Part shown: piece by piece, positions 38,734-51,000 of the stretch
Layout: the number at the start of each line of letters is the position of its first letter
Numbering within the stretch: the first letter of the stretch is position 1
Assembly (NCBI GenBank): GCA_029204225.1
Contig: CM055097.1
Coordinates: 27,641,192-27,705,191, forward strand
Reading direction: 5' to 3'
Length of the DNA stretch: 64,000 nucleotides
Source: Diphasiastrum complanatum
Lineage: Eukaryota > Streptophyta > Lycopodiopsida > Lycopodiales > Lycopodiaceae
The notes under the pieces: model-generated
The model's input: the letters and a program-made list of their open reading frames with translations, nothing else
The model's database searches: none
Told to the model about the DNA's origin: nothing
Position numbers and translations under genes: made by a program

Positions 38734-41729
38734 AAATAGATTTTGTCCAGTGGCGACTGCCAACAACATGTAGTGCCTTAATCCAGATTATAAATATATA
38801 CATTAAGCAGTCTTGTAATTACACTGCTACCATGAATAGATATTCAAGAACAAATACGTAAAATAGAGATGATGATGATGAATTCAGACATTCAATTAGA
38901 GCGCAACTATTCGACCTTCCTCTCTGTTTCCAGAGTATTGTTTCAGGAAAGATCGCGCATCTGAGTGCGTTCAAATTGTACACACACTCTCGATTTAATC
39001 AAATTGTTTCCAATAAAAAGAGTCATGTTTGTGTCATGTCTATTGGCCTGATTTGTCACATGCAGATTACACAATTTGTAGATTGAACGATTCTTGTGAT
39101 TGATAGTTAATGTTGATTGTAATGCCCTAGCTACGACTTGCTTGTTATGTTTGGTCCATTTACGTTTCTACATCTTATCGAATTTGTGCATGTCTACGGA
39201 ATCGACTATATCGATGCTTGTGAATTCGAAGCTCGGATCAAGTGGATCCTATAAATTATCGACATTAGTTTGAATTCGATAAACATAGATTTATGCACCT
39301 AGGAATCCTTGCGTTCAGCACGATTATTCTTCTTGACAAAATTCTGGCAAGAACAAGAATGAACCCAGTGTGCAAGAAATCCCACAACTTTGTCGAATCT
39401 TTAAAAAATTGAAAAAATTCAATACCTTTGAAAAGCTAAAACTAAGATCGATAAATTAAAAACTAAAACATCTCCAAATTAGAAAGATTACTATCTCCCA
39501 AAAGCTAAGATGAAGAAATATTGATCTAGAACAAGAAACTATGCAATATAAAAAAGATTAATAGGTTTGAAATTTACCAAAACCAATTTGAAAATTAAAA
39601 AATATTAAGAAAACAAGCTAATTAGTGAATAAAAACTCTACCAAAACAATATTTAAAAAATTCAATAAATTTGATAGGGAAAGGATCTCTCTAACACCAA
39701 AATTGAAATGTGCCAACCATAGAATCCTGACTATATATCCATATATAAGCATTAAATTAGCTTTGTAAATGAGAGAAAAAAGAAACTAGTTAATTTCTTT
39801 TAAAATAAGATAAATTGAAGAAAGATTCACCAAATTAGGCAAAGTAAGATGGATTTTTCCATTAAATGATCATTCATTACATAAGGGCCTATTGCACATA
39901 TATTGAAGATGCAAGTATGGATATCCACATAAGAGTGATGATGAAAAACACTTTTTGAGTAGTGTGTTGTGCCTTGGATCTGCTGAAGGGGCATTGATTG
40001 GTAAAGACCTTAAGGCATATTTGATGGAATATATACATGGTGATACAATAGGGTCAGTTACTGACATTGGCATTGATGGAGAAACATCTGCCATCAAGGA
40101 TGCAAGTGAGCTATTCATTAGCTTTCATGCATTTGGCCGTATTTGCAAGAGAATACATCTTCACGTTTTCTCCGAACATGTATATGATACCTAAGTCAAT
40201 GCATCACCAATGCTGTAAGCCATGAGCAATTAAAGCAACCAAGAATTTCTTGCAATGTATTTTCCTTTAATCTAGATACTGGACTAGACTTACATGGCAT
40301 GCCTAAAACACATAAACTATCCCAAAAGAATGTCTTTTGAGTATGTTCTTGCATCCAAGTATTTCTTTATTATTAACACAAAATAGTATAATTTGATAGG
40401 CTATTAATAACTACGTGCCATTGGAAGTACAACTATGTATGACGCACCATTCAAAGAATAACTTTATTCTGCATTTGCTACTACTTTTGTATATTGGCAA
40501 TTTATTCAATTCTTCAATTAAACAAGTATCTCGAGTATAAGCTATTACGATAGAGTTTCTGATGACAATGCAAATCTCACTAGATTGAAAATACCTCAAT
40601 AAACCCCATAAGCAAGCTAAAGCACATCCATGAGCTCTATGCAAAATACAAAGTGCACGCATACACTATATTTTACTTGTATATAAACGAACGCCTTTTC
40701 CATGTCAACAAAACATTTTCAGCTACCACTGCACGTGGAAAGCTATACATAACACTCTCTGCAGTATTTTGAATTATATTGCCGGGGAGGTTCGAAGCCT
40801 GCAAAAGTTTGCAATCCACCTGCAAATCATGGGCCCTTGCAGAGACCCAAAGCATTCTGTTTGTGCACATGCTGATTCGGGAAGACTCTCCCTGCTCTAG
40901 AGGTTTTGCAGGTGGTTTTTAATGTATTGAGGATCTGTTATGAGGAATGCAGGTCACACCACCATTTTCCCAAAATATTATGAATTTTCAGATAAAGAGA
41001 TTTCAGAAGCTGATAATGGGCCATCAAAAGTTAGAAAACGTGGGCCATAAAAAATTTCAGCCTTACAAGTTCAATTCCAGGAGGTGCGTCTATGCTTGGG
41101 AAAGGATTTTCTAATGAACTTTCCACCACGTTCAACAGTCTTTCAATAATGGCTTTGCGATAAATTCACGGCCATTTTACCAGGTTGAAAGTTCACGCAA
41201 AAATGGATTTCACCATACAAGGTTGTTTGTTAAAAAAAAAGCTCTTTACAAATCTTATTCTCAAGTGCACAGGTTATCCAAAGAAACCAAATTGCATCCA
41301 TTAAAATACAGAAGTTCAGAGCTGACTTGAGCCAATATCTCCACCTTCAAAACTGGCGATTGTAATCATACCCATTGGCTAGAGCCGATAGTTTTATGCT
41401 TGAACAATCTAAAATGCTATGCAAAATTCATGAACGATCCATCTTTTGCTTCTATTTCCAATTTGCACAACTGACCTGACCATAAATGATAAGCATATAA
41501 GCTATTTCTAGAATCGTAAAATGTTGGCATGATATGTACAATAAGAGCATCCATCGACAATGTCCAGTGAAACCCCATATCTTTTTGACAGTGAGATAAT
41601 TCTGGAATGACAAAAGACTGGGGCCCTGTCAATGTTATTGAAGAACTAATTGACAACAATATTTATGTCACCTTTCTACAACCTTCAAGAGCGCACCTCA
41701 ATGAAAGAATGATGCAAATAAATTTTCTG
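38734..41729. other. Unassigned sequence downstream of the GAUT gene
   Basis: AT-rich DNA, especially 39350-39700. Overlapping frames on both strands at 39870-40194 have no recognisable motif. The part next to 41729 probably includes the GAUT 3' untranslated region, but no canonical aataaa was found on the minus strand near the stop codon. Confidence 0.45.
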
Positions 41730-42014
41730 CTAAGACTCAATGATATTACAACGCCTCATGAACTCACTTGAGTAGTTTACATACTTTGTCCAGAAAGGTC
41801 GAAGCTCTGGAATAGCTATATCTAACCAGGGTTTTGCATGGCCATTGTAATGAATCACCGCCGACTTTTGGACACTCTGAATATTCGTCTTGGCATAATA
41901 ACCCAAGCCTGTCATGTGCCAAGCAGGGTTTATTGAATGAATGTATCCTGAAAAGGCAATTAGTGATGGAGGAAGAGTACCAAACCGCCAAAGTGTGAGA
42001 TTATGTTTGAGGTT
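41730..42014 (-). CDS. GAUT13/14: GAUT13/14 coding exon 6
   Basis: 285 nt including the TAG stop, residues 438-531. Acceptor ctctgcag. It encodes WRFGTLPPSLIAF, WHMTGLGYYAKTNI, AVIHYNGHAKPWLDI and the family-type end RPFWTKYVNYSSEFMRRCNI. Confidence 0.95.
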   Translation of the reverse strand, partial: NLKHNLTLWRFGTLPPSLIAFSGYIHSINPAWHMTGLGYYAKTNIQSVQKSAVIHYNGHAKPWLDIAIPELRPFWTKYVNYSSEFMRRCNIIES

Positions 42015-45000
42015 CTGCAGAGAAAAGGCATGTCTCTGTCTTAGTTTAGCTGTTTTAATCGCAGTTATTACTTAATTTAACTGGAAATGTCAAGAAAGAG
42101 AGACTTGCTGTCATTTTGTTTTACTACATACATGATGGCAAGAAACAAAAACTCAATCGTCATTTTGTTTGAGTTACATATATGATGGCAAGAAAAAATG
42201 AATCAATGATCACTTTATTTTAATACATGAAATCATAAAAAAATTGGAGCTGTCTTTGCTATTCCAGAATTTTAGAAGGATGCATTTACCTCCTTCTGCC
42301 AGTAGTGATAGATATTGGTGATGTTTGTCTGCCTCCATGCCTGCAAATCAAAAATGTTCATACCATATGCCCATGCACATTGTTCTGGATCAAACGTTGC
42401 TTCAATAAGGGGGTGAAAAAAATTAAAGTAAGTTTTGAATCTTTTTGACATGTTCTTATCTTCTCCTCTACAAGTTTCAACTGCTCCATTGACATTTCCT
42501 TGAAGATCAATCTCCCAAAGCCCTGAGAGATCTTGCTGGACCACAACATCATCATCCAAGAAGACAATCTTGTGAAGGCTTGGGAACAACTGCATCCAAA
42601 ATCGGCAGTCAGAGAATAAGCACTGTGCATAGAAATAACATGAGGAAGCATTGTAACTGCACAGAGACTGAAGAAATCCTAAACAGAAGATGGGGCTGAT
42701 ACAAGCTAAAAAGCATGATGTTATTCTAGCTGTGTAGAAAACCCACTTGGTCAAACATCACTCAGCAAAAGTGTAGTTCAACAATTAAAGGATCTGGATG
42801 AGGCATATCCTCAATAAGTAAAACAGAAATGTGCTTCCTTACCTGCGGAAGATATATTCGAATATGGTTCAGTATGGATATGTATGTTGGACTTCGAGCT
42901 TGCAGTTTTGATGCTAACATTTTAGGGGATTCAATATGATCAGTTCCAACAGTATGATCACCATGATAAAACTTTCTAATGCCCTGGTGATCCTCCAGAG
43001 CCTCCAAGACAAAGATATTGTCCTTAGTCATCCAGTCAAACTGGTGCAAACCCTTTACTTCAACAATTGCAGGGGCTAATGAATTAAGAGCAAACCATGA
43101 GTGCATGGCTGCATATGTCTTTTTATCTGTGATAACATGAAACACAATTTTCTGTGGTTGTGCCGAATTCGCCACCGTCGAAGAAAGTACAACTGATGCT
43201 GCCAGAACATTGTCTGTAATAAGAACTAAATGGTGAAGAGAATTGTCAATCAAGCAACGTGCTAACTCTGGAGGGGGGAGTTCCTGCCTGGCACGGGCAT
43301 TAGAAGAATACTCAGCTGTCAATCTGAGTGAGAGACAGTGCATCCCCTTTGGGATACTGTTTGATGCATAGTGTCGATACAATGCTGCCTGAAGTTTTGC
43401 AGTCTGCAATTTTTGTTGCTGCAATTCTACCTACAACAGTTTCAAAGAGCAGAATTATTAAACACATCGTATCATATTGCATTAAACAAAGTAGGCTCAC
43501 CATCAAGCTTTTAAACAATTTCTTACTACTATATGGAACGAAACTCATGGTCAGAGCTACATCTTCAAGACATTATAATACATAGCCTACTTACAGTTGC
43601 CAAAGTCTTCAACTTAAAAGTTCGGCTTTTGAAAAGTTAGATGCACTGTATTTGCACATTTCAGCTTTCCCAGCTCAAAACACAGTTATGACAAACCAAT
43701 CTAAACTTGTAGATTGTGTTTTCAACTTGCATAGGAAGAGAGCAAAAGAAAGCAAAGGACGGAAATATCCGCATCAAAACTTCAAAAAAAGTGCTGCATA
43801 TGAAGCTAAGCCACAAGAGACAAGAAATGCAATAATCAGGATAAATTCACTTCGTAACACTCACTTTGCATTCCCAACATATATAACAGTCTATAAAGCT
43901 GAACCTTAGTTGCCCGTTCCGGAACGGGACTCCCAAAAAAAAAAAAAAAACGTTCTCTTTTACAAAGAAAAAAAAATCGTCACTGACAGGCCATAATAAT
44001 TCGACACTATTGCAATGATCCATCCTTGCAACTTCAAACCTGTATCAAGTCACAACTTAGATACTCCATGCAAAAAAGAAACAGCAATGCACTTCTTGAA
44101 CGATTCATATAATCATATTCCGTACCTTCATGTTGCTTCATACGTATGGATTATAGTGTGTTCCATATATACAGAATGTAATTTATCTATCTTTTAAAAT
44201 TGACAATTTTTTATTCAGGGCAACCCTGCTAATAGACCCTACTAACGAAGAGGTAAGGAATCTGCCAACAAGCAATCTCGTCAGCTGGATGCTATGTAGG
44301 TTTGGGGTTTAAGGCAGCTGGGCACGCTCTTTTAAGGTCTGAAACAAGTCGCTGTGATCCAAGCAAAGAAAGTTTGTTTACTTACAGCCAAAACAGCACA
44401 AAGGCTTCTGTGAGTAGTGGCAATTCCTCACTCCCACCACTAGGAGAACCCACAGATAGATCCACACTGTCCAAGATTCTCCTCTCAGTCATTTGTTCCA
44501 CCTCATTCACAATCTCCCTTGCCGGATTTAATGCATGCACCTGCTACTTGTATGCAATCTACAATGCAGTGATTACATATAATGATTGCACTACAACCAC
44601 TTGTATTTCATCTATTCCCTGTTCCAACCCACCCCTCTCTATTTTACGATTGCCCGAACTGAAAATTTATTGTGAGGATAGTTCTGAATCTCTTTTACCT
44701 TAACAAAAACACATTAGCTACAGTTGGATCCTAAGCCGGCCTAATACAGGTTTCAATTTCATATAACACCATATAGACAAGAGAAAGAGAGATATAGAAA
44801 AAAAAAAAAACAAAAACGTTCCGGCCCAGTACGTTCCGGAACGGATGGAACGGAACGTTCCGACCCATTTTGCTCGGAACGGGCTTCTAAGAACTGAACT
44901 GGCAATCCTGCATGGTTGGGCTAAGAATGGGATGCCCGTTGTACTGGTCACTTCACTACAAACCACAGCTTCTTGCAATTGAAGAAATATTTGAAACAGA

Positions 45001-48000
45001 ACAATGCTTCTTGCATTCAAAATGGCCACTGTTGACTTGATAGGAAAACCTAGCAAGTGCAAATTTGTCAAGTGGAGCAGAAATGACAAATAGTGAAGTA
45101 CCAATTTCATTATCTTTCCATATTTCATGTTATAACGCATATGCTCTCAAGAAGACGATTCACTGACCTAAGGAAGACTCTTCCCTGCCTTCATTGTTCT
45201 ATGTTATCAAGAAAGGCTACTCTGGAGTCTCCAACACAACAATGTACCATCTTATGTTCCTAAGAAACATCACTCATTTTCTTGTGCCTTCAAGGAACAC
45301 TATTCACTATCGTATGCTATCAAGGAAGACAGCATAATACCTTATGCTGTCACAAAGGTTATCTATGCTGATAATTTATCCTTTATCTGAACTTCACAGC
45401 TAACGCTCTACACAAGAAGGCAGCTTCTGTCAAGAATTAGGTTGAAAGCCTAATACTTATCGATGACCTGACTCTCTAAGTCTTTCTGGATGGACTTATC
45501 CAATCACTAATCAACATATTATTCTAAACTTCTTGAGAATAGCCACTCTTTGTTTGACCCCAATCCTCAAAGTTGTTGCTTTGGCTTTATCCTTTCAATT
45601 ACATGCAAATGCATGTGGAACAGTGACAGAGTCGATGCTAATGCAAAGTGGCCATGTTATTGCTTCTTCCCGAATCTTGCATAAAGGAATTATACTATTC
45701 TCAAATTGTCAAAGGACCACTGTCCTCAGACAAAAGAAGAGAAGGAACAAATGTGTGAGTACCCATATCATTCGATAATAAGTTCTCTTATGTACGCAAT
45801 GATAAGTACCAAACTAGACATAGCTTTTGCAGTTAGTATATGGCTAATCCTGGTATTATACATTGGAAAGCTTTTATAAGACTTATGATATACACTCAAG
45901 CTACTATGGACCAATGCATCTGTTATGGAGCAGTTGACAATGGCAAAATCAACATACTTAGTGGTTATTTGGATGCAAGTTGGGCAAGAGATGCAGACAC
46001 TTGTAGATCCACATCTGGATTTACATTCTTCCTCAACAATGGTCCAATCTCATGGAACAGTCGCAAGCAAACCTCAATAGCTCTATCGTCTACCGAATCA
46101 GAGTATATCATTGCCTCTCAAGCGACAAAGTAAGCAGTGTGGTTGAGAAACTTACTATCGGACATTTGTCTAAAATAGTATGCTTCGACAATTGCCTTTT
46201 GTGATAATCAAAGTGCAATTTCTTTATCTGCCAATCATAGATTTCATTTTAGGAGTAAGCACATTGATATTAAGTAGCATTACATCAGAATCAAAGTTCT
46301 CAATAAAGAGGTAAGCTTGGCGTACTGCCGAATGCAAGACAAGACACTAAGGCGCTGAGCGTGAATAAACAAATGATTTTGTGCAATGCTAAGTTTGATA
46401 ATCAAAGCTTTCATGGATGCAGATTAAGGAGGAGTGCTAGATTATTATCCTTATAATCCAATCTTTAATGTCATTCTTTATTTTTTGTCCATTCAGTTAT
46501 CTAGTTTCTACAGGTTTACTCGCGTTATCGCACAGTCTGCAAAAATACACAGGAATGGCTAACAACACACACTATCGAAGGTGTTCGAACTATCGAATGT
46601 TAACAGAACATGTTACCACTTGTTTTAAAGCTAACGACCTGCACTAATCATTGTTAGCGGCTAATTCCGTGTAACCTAATTGGATAAGTGACAGCGCAAT
46701 ATGGGTAAGTGTCAATTGCGATCTACAACTCATTATGGCTAACTGCCAATTGCGACCAGGCTAAATTCCTGCCCTAAGTGTCACTTTGGATAAGCCTATT
46801 CGGCATTCCTAACAAGTGTAAATACATGATCATATCTCATTTTAGAATTGCTCTCTCAGTTGATAAGATACAAAGTATTGCTAGAAGTGCTTACTGCTTA
46901 TTAGTGAAAGTGCATCAGACAGAGTCGATTAGATACTTAGAGTAAGATTCGAGTACGTGGTTGCATTCGCTATTGTTTTGTGCTTGCTATTCATCTGATT
47001 TGTACATGCTACTTATTGAATTGATTATACAGTTTTATTGCGTTCAGTATTATGTCAGAATGAATGAATACTTCTCTATTATATTGTAATCTGATTACGT
47101 TCTCTTACAGATTTGTTTGATGTATCGAATACTTTTGTATTTGAATATTCACTCTGTTATGTTTGTCTACGAAACACTGATTCTCATGATTTCACAGTTG
47201 GAATAAAGTAGAATCGAACGTGAAAATTGTCGCAATAATTTTGTTCAAATTTGATAGGCGTAGTCATGTATTAGAAGAAGTACCTTACTGTAGAGCTCGA
47301 TCAAAGCATGTATCGAATGCACTCTTTCTCTATCGAGTCTCCTTTCCTTAAATCCATGTCCAAATAATAAGGATTTGTAACGATCCCATACATGGGTATT
47401 AGGCCTCCACCAGTCAAGAATATTAGTTACGCCTCAGAATTCCATTCAAGGCTAATTTGGTACTTAATAACCTTGAGAGGGTCCAAGCATCCAAATAATG
47501 ACATGTGGAGCAATACATGGTGTGTGATGGTTTTATGCATGTTGATGACCATCCATAGTGACTAGGGTAATGCTTAGTATGTCAAGTTGTATAGAATGGG
47601 GAGGAGTCCATATTTGAGTGTACAATCTTGGTTGAGATCTTTGTGAATCTCTAGATGTCAATATCTTCAAATTGTTCAAGCTAGTCAAGATTGGTGGAAA
47701 ACTAGGACATAGATTGGTACCAAAACTTATCAAACCCAATCCAACTCTTAAGGTTAGAGTCATGGATCTGATTTTTTGGTATTTTGAATTAATTCTTGTG
47801 AGCCTTAAGAGTTGGAATCTAGGTAAGGTCCATTTTCCAAAGGAACTAGATTTTGGTGAAGATCGATTCTAAGATTTGTGATCCAAATCTTTTGTAGATA
47901 TTTCTAGTTTTTTTATTTGTTCAAATTATGCCTAATCTTTGTGATATTTGCAACATGATGGATCTTTGTCATCATTATGAGGCAATGTCGCCTCAGGTTT

Positions 48001-51000
48001 TTCTTAAGGAAGAGCAACTATTTTCAAGGAGGAGGATCTTTGGGATCAAGGATCTTCTCCAAGCATGGAAGGAACCAATAGCAAAAATGCTAGGATGGTG
48101 GAATGCTCTTCATGGCGTTTGGGGTCCATCAAGGAGATCTTATCATGGTTGTGGTGATCTTGCATCAAGTTCAGTTTTATTGGCTGATTTTCAAACTTTT
48201 GTACCTACAAATGATGTATTTTTTAAGCCAAAATCAGCCCTTGAAGTTATGTATAGTTTGTCATAGTTGAATCAAGATAATGTTTGAGGAGTGTGTGAAT
48301 CTTGAAATATGGCAAAATATAGCTTGAGTGCCCAAATTTATGTACATAATGTCATTTCACACATGTGAAGCCAGTTCCTACGTGTGAAACATAGGCATAG
48401 GTTAGCTTGTACATAATTCTAAGAGCCATTAAGGCAAATAGTCAAGTTTTTCAAGTTAGAATGAATTTCCTAGATTGTAGCTTTTTTTCAAGAGGGGCGA
48501 GAAATTAGCAATCAAAGGAGCTTGAATGTATGGAAGGCCACTAACTGATAGGACCTAGTTTCTACCACTAAACAAAAACCAGCCTCGACATCTATCAATT
48601 GATGTGTAGTTGGTAGCTTGTTTATGTGGTAGAAACTTGCTTGTCTATCTAAACTAATATCAATTGTGATTTATGATTAATCAAAGTAATCATTCTCTGT
48701 GGCTGTCAAGTAATTTTATGGATACCATCCAAGTCATAGTTGATTGTTCATGTGGTGGTACCAAGTGAGAGCTAGGTCCATCACGGGTCGTAACTTACGA
48801 GAGTACTAAGAGAATCGAAATGGATTCAATTCAAGGATTCAGAACAAGTGGAGGCAGATGCTTTTGAAGTACAATAGGTTTCTAACATGGGTGGTGATGC
48901 AGGAGATTTGGTGTTGACATTTGTAGATCCATTTCCTACTTATGTTTGTTATAATGGTGCTATGGTAACCAAAGAGTAATACAATTTCTTTATGGGTGTT
49001 GGCAGGATCCTTACATATTATGGTAGCTTGGAAGATATTCAAAGAGAACAAGGGAGTCAATCTTTAATTAGGGTTATGGCAAAGGTTAATTGTGTCCACA
49101 TAAGTTGATTCAGGGGGAGTCAAGTTGTTTGAGCCTAAGGAAGTCAAGGTATTGGATGGTGATATGTTGCACTCATGGTGGTCACACATATGCAGTAAAG
49201 GGACATGAAGGAAAAGCAAGACATTGGGAAGTCATATGAAATAGATTTTGAACAGGATCGACATACGAAGGAATCCTACATCATCACACAAAGTCCTACA
49301 TCAATTGATAAAGGCATTGAGATCATAGTTGATCATGGATTCTACATCAGAATTGAGGATCTTCATTACATGGGCATCATGGAGGATATAGATGCATACT
49401 TGTGCTATGCATAGTTTTGTTATTAACAATGCAAACATTAAGGGGGAGTGTTAGAGTTAATGTTCACATTGTTACCCCTAATATTGTTGTCTAGGATTGG
49501 GTCAAGCTTGTGTGCTAATTCTAGGGGCCTTTACCTATATTTAGTAAAGTCAACCTAGAATTTAGGCTCAAGTTCAAGATTCTAGTGCTTGATTTGGAGC
49601 CCATTAATTAGGCAATTGCTTTAAGGTTGTTTTTAGGCTGCTTTTGCTTTTGCTTTTTGGCATAGACTATTTCCATAAGCACGTAGTGCACCCTAGTCCA
49701 TTTGCAATGGGACATAGTTGGAGTACATCTCATCATTATGCTTCATCTTTGTTGTTTGTGTTCTCTTCCATGTATGTGTAGGGCTATTGTCTAACAACAA
49801 TAGGAATCTTGTCTTAAATAACTTGTATGATCAAGTCAATTTTCTGACAATGCAGGTACTGGGAACTGAGTAGATATGGATCTAGAATTCTTGCAAAGAT
49901 GATTCCTACTCACAACGATGGTTTTGTTAGGGATGGATTCACTGGGCAGCCAGGCCGTCTACTTCAATGGGCATAGAATTAGGGAGAAATCACTATGTAC
50001 ATTATGCACCATGCATAAATGGCATATAAGGAGCATTACATTTTCCAAATTCGAATATTGGAGGTATCCTATGTTCATTTCAAGATTTACCACTCTATTT
50101 GCCTACTTTGATCTGAAATCTAAACAACGATGTGGTCTTATGTTAGAGACATTCGACATTCTATAAAAATGTGATTGTAATGCACGCTCCAAATTGGACT
50201 AGTAGGAATACCCCATTTTGTAATGTTGGCCAATGTTTGAGGAACATATGTAGGAGATAACTACTTCCAATTCTAATTATGAGAATCATTACAAGTATTT
50301 CACTACCTGTTGCTTCAACTCCTGGTCCATGCCTACTTTTTATATTGATTCAATTGGACACTACAATTATTTGGTTAACAATTGACCTTATGACTTGGGC
50401 CTAAGAACCCAATATCTATTGCAACGTTCATATAATATTCTTTGGCATTTGACTAAGTGACTAGAACCTATATGCTAGTAGGTTGCCAAAGAACCCTAAT
50501 TAGGATCTAGTACCCTCTAAATATATTGATGTCACATCTAAGATAGTACCCAACAGAGCAAAGGACATATTCCACCATGTAGAGCCCACCCACAAAGTCT
50601 TAGACCATTAACCATGCATAGAGGGCACCAAATGGTTTGACATCCTTACTTCACCAAGTAACTGCAAACCAAATCTATAGACATATGTTCATAGTAGTTT
50701 CCAGAATCCATATCTTTGCACAAAGACCTGCATATTAGTCCTACCACTTCTCACAAGGTGAAGGGAGGTGAACGCTAGCACTAAATACCCTAGAAGCTTA
50801 TGAATATACCAAGGAACTTCATTTGTGACAGTTCACATTGAAGGCTTAGGCTACTTAGCATAGAGCAATGCAGGTATGATTTTGGCTGGCATATACTTTT
50901 TTTTCAAATGTCTATTCTTCCTACTATCACCTCGTCCACCCTATTTTATCTTATTTTTGCATGTTACTACTTATACCATTTTTGTTCATCTTGCTTTTCT

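Noticed and set aside
39870-40194. Overlapping open frames on both strands (82 and 79 residues)
   Set aside because: No motif, no splice context and no way to choose a strand; left as unassigned sequence.
44302-44703. 133-residue plus-strand frame in the GAUT intron
   Set aside because: It lies inside the candidate inverted-repeat element, has no known domain and its opposite strand is also partly open.
47928-48266. 112-residue frame in the GAUT intron
   Set aside because: No family recognised and it lies between LTR fragments; it may be element-derived but the evidence is too thin to call.
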